From positions 94,028 to 158,027 of the forward strand of contig CANTUR010000421.1 of assembly GCA_947683625.1 (NCBI GenBank): a DNA stretch of 64,000 nt. The letters run 5' to 3'. Of this stretch, positions 58,863-64,000 are shown piece by piece. This DNA is from Mallotus nudiflorus (Eukaryota > Streptophyta > Magnoliopsida > Malpighiales > Euphorbiaceae). Position numbers and translations under genes: made by a program. The notes below the pieces were generated by a model. That model saw only the letters and a list, made by a program, of their open reading frames with translations, had not been told where the DNA came from and ran no database searches. Each line of letters opens with the position of its first letter. The stretch's first letter is position 1.

Positions 58863-58866
<4 letters not shown>
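57819..58866. other. Spacer 5' of the hAT pseudogene
   Basis: Very AT-rich (57,840-58,260), then a stretch with AGAGGTGGGTAGTAGAGGGG-type purine words (58,740-58,800) and GGTTTAGGGTTTGTG (58,812-58,826). No coding frame is supported. Confidence 0.35.

Positions 58867-58928
<62 letters not shown>
58867..58928. repeat. (AT)n microsatellite
   Basis: An uninterrupted AT dinucleotide run of about 31 units. It produces an artefactual YIYIYI frame on the minus strand. Confidence 0.98.
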
Positions 58929-58930
<2 letters not shown>

Positions 58931-59127
58931 AATTCTCGGAAGTTCAACGGTTTAGATATTATCACACCTCTATTGAACCATAAATCAAAGTTCGAGAAAT
59001 GCCCTAACCATCTTCCAAACCACTTCCCTTCATCCAAGTTAGTCGAGTCGTGTCTCTTCTTTGGGTTGGGTCAAAAAATTGGGATCGGGCGGGTTATGCA
59101 TAGCCTTATTCTTCTCCTTTATTTCCA

Positions 59128-59206
59128 TGCTCTCTCTCTCACTCTATCTCTCTCGCTCTATCTCTTTTGCACTTTCTCTTTCTCTTGCTCTCTCTCTTTC
59201 TCTCAT
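59128..59206. repeat. CT-rich microsatellite
   Basis: Imperfect CT/TC repeats, such as CTCTCTCTCTCACTCTATCT and CTCTCTCTTTCTCTC. The frames through it are low-complexity. Confidence 0.9.
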
Positions 59207-59619
59207 ACTAAACATTCTATTATGTGCAATTTTATTACAAAGCAGTAATATGCTCGATCAGAGGTAAAAGAATCAAATCTTTTAAAAATAGAAGCTTCAT
59301 CGAGACTGGAACTATAAGGATAGGCAGCAGCAACATCAATTGAGGAAGATGACAATGATGAAGATGAAGTGTTGGCACTTACAGAAGCACCTGATATAGA
59401 TAAAAAAGTTAATGTCTCATTTAGGTTTGCTTTTTTTGTAGCAAATGAATGGCCAAGTCCCTTAACAACTGTGATATCATGGTGCCGAAAGATGTCCTCA
59501 TTAGTACTTGTGTTTACAAAATAGAGGCCGACTTCTATTACTTTATTACCCACTAAGAGCAATAAAAACAAGCACACATATAGTACAATCCTCAAAATAA
59601 AGAAAGAAAAAGAACCCAC
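59203..59619 (-). CDS. Hypothetical protein, weak support
   Basis: A 138-codon frame. Residues 3-24 (SFSFFILRIVLYVCLFLLLL) could be a signal or membrane segment. A Ser-rich stretch follows (SANTSSSSLSSSSIDVAAAY). No family is recognised. The frame is bounded downstream by the CT repeat and has no visible promoter. It may be chance, or a decayed gene exon. Confidence 0.2.
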   Translation of the reverse strand: MGSFSFFILRIVLYVCLFLLLLVGNKVIEVGLYFVNTSTNEDIFRHHDITVVKGLGHSFATKKANLNETLTFLSISGASVSANTSSSSLSSSSIDVAAAYPYSSSLDEASIFKRFDSFTSDRAYYCFVIKLHIIECLV

Positions 59620-60255
59620 TAGCTTTGACTTAGTAGTACTAGAGTCAATTTCTAAAATTGTAAGCTCTCAATATAGGATTGGAGCTTATCAATAGGGGAA
59701 AGAAATGGTGAAAAATAATAAAAAAGGTTTCATAAGCTTAAAAACTTATTAATCATGACACCATTAATTGGTTTTGTTTTGTTTTGCAGATAAGAAGGAG
59801 AAGAAGGAGGAGGAAAGAGGAAGAAACAAGAGAAGTAGTGGTGATGATGATGAACAAAATAAAGAAAGTGGGGAGTTGACTTTGGGTGGAGATTTGTTTT
59901 AATTTATTATTATTATTTTATTGATAAAAATATAATATAATAAACTAAAAAATGAAAGGGAGTGCATGGATATTGGAGTTTTGGATTTTTTTTGTTGATA
60001 AAAAAATTAATAATCGAAGAGTTGACAATAGAGGCATTGAGAAAGTTGTAATAAAAGATGTTCATGTTTTTAATTTTAAATGCTTTAATTTAGTATATAA
60101 AATAATTTTTTAGTTTTTTTTGAGATATTTTTCAAGAATTTATTCAGAAATATAAAGTTTTGTTGAAATTTTATTTAAAAATGGAAGGTTCTTTATTTGA
60201 ATTTTTATGAAATTAAATTTTGTTAAATTAGTGCTACTTACAAAATTTATAAAAC
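59620..60255. other. Spacer, no gene seen
   Basis: AT-rich. GAAGGAGAAGAAGGAGGAGG at 59,795-59,814 is a purine-rich, coding-like patch after a TTTTGCAG acceptor-like tract (59,782-59,789), but it has no supported frame. Confidence 0.35.
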
Positions 60256-60585
60256 AAAATCAACAAAATTTTACAATTGTTGATTTTTGTTATTTTTTTA
60301 TTATTAATAATAAAATTAAGGCCACAAATAAAATTTTTACTTTTATTAGTATTAATAATAAAAATAATAATTTTTTGTTGTTTTACTTGTTATTTGTTTT
60401 TTTTTTAACAAAAAATAACAAATGGAAACAACAAAAATCAACAAAATTTTGCAATTAATGATTTTTTTAGTTTTTTTTTCATTATTAATAATAAAATTAA
60501 GGCCATAACTGAAATTTTTACTTTTGTTAGTATTAATAATAAAAATAATAACTTTTTGTTTTTAACAAAAATAACAAATGGAAGC
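60256..60585. repeat. Tandem duplication (about 178 bp), cut by the copia LTR
   Basis: AAAATCAACAAAATTTT occurs at 60256 and 60434. Both copies continue through ATTATTAATAATAAAATTAA and AACAAATGGAA. The second copy ends at 60585, where the copia LTR begins, and has lost about 22 bp internally. Confidence 0.75.
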
Positions 60586-61921
60586 TGTTGACCATTTGCA
60601 TGATCAAACTCCTAATTTTGGACTTTGACAAACAATTTTTACACTAATAATTTCAATTAAGTGTGTAGGAAATTATATACCAAACATATACAAAACATAT
60701 ACCAAGCATATATACTTTTGAGTGAATAGTGACTTTTCGGGTGATTGAACCTCTAAGATTGAAGAAGGCTTTTCACATATTTAGAGCTTTTAAATGTGAA
60801 AATGAGCTTCTTCACTTTTGAAGTAGACATCTTAAGATTTCCAAATTGTTCCTGCTCATTAAAATCCAAGTTCATTTGGGTATGCAAATCTTTAGTCGAA
60901 GTCAACATATGAAGCTTGCATTTCAATTTGCACAGATCTTAGTAATTCAGCAACATCTTGAGCTAAAGGTGTAAAAATAAGGTGATTAAAATTTTTATGG
61001 AAAGATAAGACAATTATCTACAACTTTCATGAAGAATGTTTTAGCTGAATCGATCATTTTCAGTCCTGTTCACAAGCATCTTTCAAAGTGATTATGAGCC
61101 GTCCGTCAATAGAGCATTTGTAGCACATTTTTGCCAAAAGATGGAAGTGCTCCTCACGAATGCTCCTCACAAGCTAGTGGCTCATGACTTGCTCAAGAGT
61201 AGACCTCTGATAGCATTCCAATGGGAATTTTTTAATATAACAGCTATAATTTCACCCCTCACGAGCACTGTTCACTCGTGAGCAGCCCTTAAGCTGCCAT
61301 AAGTTCAAGAATTGATTCAAAATCAATTCTAAACATTGGAGACATGATTAATACATCTAAAAAATACATTTTTGAATGTTTTTATATATAAACACAATTT
61401 AGAATTCAATTGAAAGGTTAATAAAAACTTGTGCATCATTCATCATTTTCTTAAACATTCAATTGAGCTCTAAAACTTTCTTTTGAAAAAATTCTTTGTG
61501 TATAACTCTTATGAGAGTTAGTGAGTGATTAGAATAAACATTCTTATTCTTATATTTTCTAGATTTAGAAAATAGGAAGTGAGGTTCTATTCTAAAGGAA
61601 TTGGTTTAAGTGTTTAGCCATTAAAACACTTGGGAGTTTAGTTTTTGAGTGAGCCTTGAAAACTCAAGATTGTAAGGTTGTAAGAGTGAGCCATAAAACT
61701 CTTGTGTATTCTCAATCTTGTTAATAAGATTGTGGGTGATTAAAAAATCCTAACTTGGGGATAAGTTAGATGGAGACATAGATTATTTGTGAATCCGAAC
61801 TCCTTAAATATTTGTATTCATCATTCTTCCTTCTCTACTCTTACTTACTTCTTGCAAATAATTCCTTTAATTTTCCATTTTTGTTCAATAGTCCTATTCA
61901 CCCTCCTCTAGGACTCTTTTA
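60586..61921 (+). repeat. Ty1/copia 5' LTR
   Basis: It begins TGTTGACCATTTGCATG. The right end is set by the primer-binding site; the expected CA is not kept, so the end is approximate. A TATA box (TATATATAA, 61384-61391) lies in the usual position. A perfect 8-bp hairpin is at 61258-61282. The flanking duplication cannot be tested because the 3' end is outside the window. Confidence 0.75.
61384..61391 (+). promoter_or_regulatory. Likely TATA box of copia LTR
   Basis: TATATATAA stands in a less AT-rich context, about 530 bp before the LTR end. Transcription would start near 61,415. Confidence 0.45.
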
Positions 61922-61922
61922 T

Positions 61923-61934
61923 TTGGAATCAGAG
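61923..61934 (+). other. Copia primer-binding site (initiator Met tRNA, decayed)
   Basis: TTGGAATCAGAGC matches TTGGTATCAGAGC except for one base. Confidence 0.75.
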
Positions 61935-61989
61935 CTTGAATTCTAGGTACTTCATTGCTAAAACACAAGATCATGGGAGTGAATCACAA

Positions 61990-64000
61990 AACATCTCTTC
62001 TCTTAGACCTTTCTTTGATGGTAGTGACTATCCACATTAGAAATTCAAAATGGAATTATATCTTGATTGTGATTCCATCAAACTTTGGGATATTGTCCTA
62101 AGAGGTTGGGAACCACTTACAACTATCATTGATGGTGTGGTAACTACACTTGTAAGAAGCCAATGGATTGTTGATCAAAAGGAAGAAAATCACAAAAATA
62201 AAAAGGCTATGATTACTCTAGTCTCCTCCATGACAAGAGAAGAAGGAGGCAAGCTTCAACATTGCATTTCGGCTAAAGAAATGTGGGAGACCTTGGAGAA
62301 TCACTATGAAGGCAACATTCAAGTAAGAAGCAAGAAGGTTCAACTTCATATGTATGAATATAAACTCTTCAAAATGAAGCCTTAAGAATCAATCACAGAG
62401 ATGACAAACCATCTTAATGCTCTCCTCACAACCCTCAAGAAACTTGGAAAACATTTCTCCAAGGAATAGGTAAACAACAAGATTCTAAGAATCCTACCTA
62501 GAAGGATTAGGAATCTTATGTTACCTCAATTGAGGAAGCTCAAGACCTCTCTACTCTATCAACTGATATGCTTATTGGTAAGCTCTTGACACATGAGCTC
62601 ACAATCAAGCAAAGAGGTGAAGAACAAGAAGAGAAAGAAGAAAAGAAAAAGAGCATTGCTCTCAAAGCTCTTCAAGAAGATAGTGAAGAGAAAAGCATTA
62701 AAGATTCTAGTGATGAAGATGGTGACATTGCCATGCTCACTAGGAACTTCAAGAAGTTCTTAAGAAAGAAAAATTTCTCAAGAACAAGGGACTTCAATAA
62801 GAAGTTTGAAGGAGATGGAAGGAAGAAAACAAAAGAGGTTACTTGCTATGAATGCAAGAAACTGGGACACATTAGAAATGAATGTCCCAAATTCAAATTC
62901 AAGAGCAAGGGAGCAAAAGATAAGAAGAAGGCATTCAAAACTATTTGGGATGATTCCTGTGAATCTTAAGAGGAAGAGGAACAACAAGAAGTTGCTAATC
63001 TTTGTTTCATGGCCATTGAAAATGAAAATGAGGTACCATCCACTTCTTACTCTTCCTTTGATGATTGTGATGAATATTGTGATGATGATGAGAGCTCTAT
63101 TGTGAGAAAATTGCTTGCTAAATGCAAAAGTTTGTTATCTAAGAAGAAAAAATATAAACATGAGTTAGCTAGCTTAAGTAAGGATTTTGAATGTTTAAAA
63201 ATTGATTTTGCTAAACTTGTTGCATTAAATAAAAAACTTGTTAGGGATGCTAAGTCTTCTAATTCTTTGGAAGACCAACTTAAGAAAGCAAATGATGAAA
63301 ATCATAAGCTTTTTAGGGAAGTCTTAGAATTAAAAAATTCCATTGCTAAATTTAAGAGAGGAAAAAAAACTTTAAGTAGTCTTCTTGACTCTCAAAAATT
63401 TCATAGAGATACCCATGGAATTGGATATAAAAATGGAATGCCTTCATCATCCTCAACATATATTACTTTTGTTAAAGCTTCACATGATTCTACTTCTTCA
63501 ACCTCTAATGAGATTCAAGGTAAAAAATCTCATGTGTTAAATGGCAAGGCAAAATCTCATAAGATTAACTCTTCATTAACACAAAGAGGTAAGGCTCAAT
63601 CTAGAGCACCTCAACCTAAGCATGCTTATATGTACACTAGACATAATTATAATAAGTATGCTGCACAACACAATGCACATAAGCCTGTTACACAATCTTA
63701 TCAAAATATTCATCACCATTGCCAATGTATGTCTCACTCAATGTCACAAAATAATAACAGATATCACAACACCAAAGGCATGTTGCACACACTAGAAAAG
63801 CATTTCATTCTAGGAGAAATAAGTTTAAAAATGTTGTATGTTCATATTGCATGATCAAAGGACATACCAATAATTTGTGCTTTTATAGAAAACTGCACAT
63901 GAATTTGCTTCCTTTGGATTATCTTGAAACTAACCAACCTAGACCAAGAAAGGTTTAGGTTCAAAAGAACATTTAAAATATTTTATATATGTGTGCTTGA
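61990..64000 (+). pseudogene. Ty1/copia gag, decayed, continues past the window
   Basis: The N-terminal block (RPFFDGSDYPH, then stop in place of Trp, KFKMELYL) and EMWETLENHYEGN belong to the copia gag family (DUF4219/UBN2). A frame change occurs near 62,505. An acidic/basic stretch leads to the zinc knuckle CYECKKLGHIRNEC (62,850-62,893). After a TAA near 62,967 the frame continues into a long coiled coil (63,100-63,400), then LLDSQKFHRDTHGIGYKN. A second Cys-His motif, near SYCMIKGHTNNLC, follows another frameshift at 63,840. Order and length suggest a SIRE/Maximus-like lineage, but without pol this is not certain. Confidence 0.8.

Noticed and set aside
58816..59037. 73-codon frame with a long YIYI run
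   Set aside because: It is produced by the AT microsatellite.

Overview
This is plant nuclear DNA, most likely from an angiosperm and plausibly a eudicot. It is AT-rich and dominated by layered LTR retrotransposons of the Ty3/gypsy superfamily (Tat-like and Tekay/Del-like). It also holds a Ty1/copia start, a decayed hAT transposon and one spliced single-copy-type plant gene. There are no bacterial operons, rRNAs, tRNAs or CRISPR arrays. The species cannot be named from the sequence.

Bases 1-49985 are one nested stack. The oldest layer is a Tekay-like element, here called G1 (+ strand). Its pol is visible at 15671-18341. It resumes at 48269, with a polypurine tract and a 3' LTR (48355 to about 49985) that is cut off. 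Two Tat-like elements of one LTR family sit inside G1. Tat A (+ strand) runs from before the window to 15670. It has gag, protease, RT, two RNase H domains, integrase, a set of repeated stem-loops, two antisense captured genes (DUF7745-like and plant-mobile-domain-like), a 117-bp tandem array and a 3' LTR. Tat C (- strand, 18342-48268, 5-bp target duplication CATAT) keeps LTRs, gag and tandem arrays but no recognisable PR, RT, RNase H or IN. Tat C in turn received three Tekay-like insertions: a solo LTR on the - strand (21653-24878, duplication CTCAC), a full-length element G2 on the + strand (28787-40232, duplication GAAAA) and a solo LTR on the + strand (41847-45111, duplication TTAAC).

Bases 49986-64000 flank this stack. 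A short first-exon-like fragment resembling bystin (50139-50255) lies next to the truncated G1 LTR. A three-exon LRAT/NC-domain gene on the - strand (50948-52704) is the only gene that looks intact. A degraded hAT transposase (- strand, about 55700-57818), two microsatellites, a possible SINE, a 178-bp duplication and a Ty1/copia element (5' LTR from 60586, decayed gag to the window end) complete the region.

The most unusual signals are structural. Six copies of a stem-loop in Tat A carry an AAAA bulge and mostly a GNRA-type cap, with stems that change together. A nested stem-loop is conserved in Tekay LTRs that are otherwise strongly diverged. A tandem array in Tat C is made of short hairpins. 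The LTRs carry a possible spliced leader. Two Tekay copies of different age share a substitution in the RT catalytic motif.
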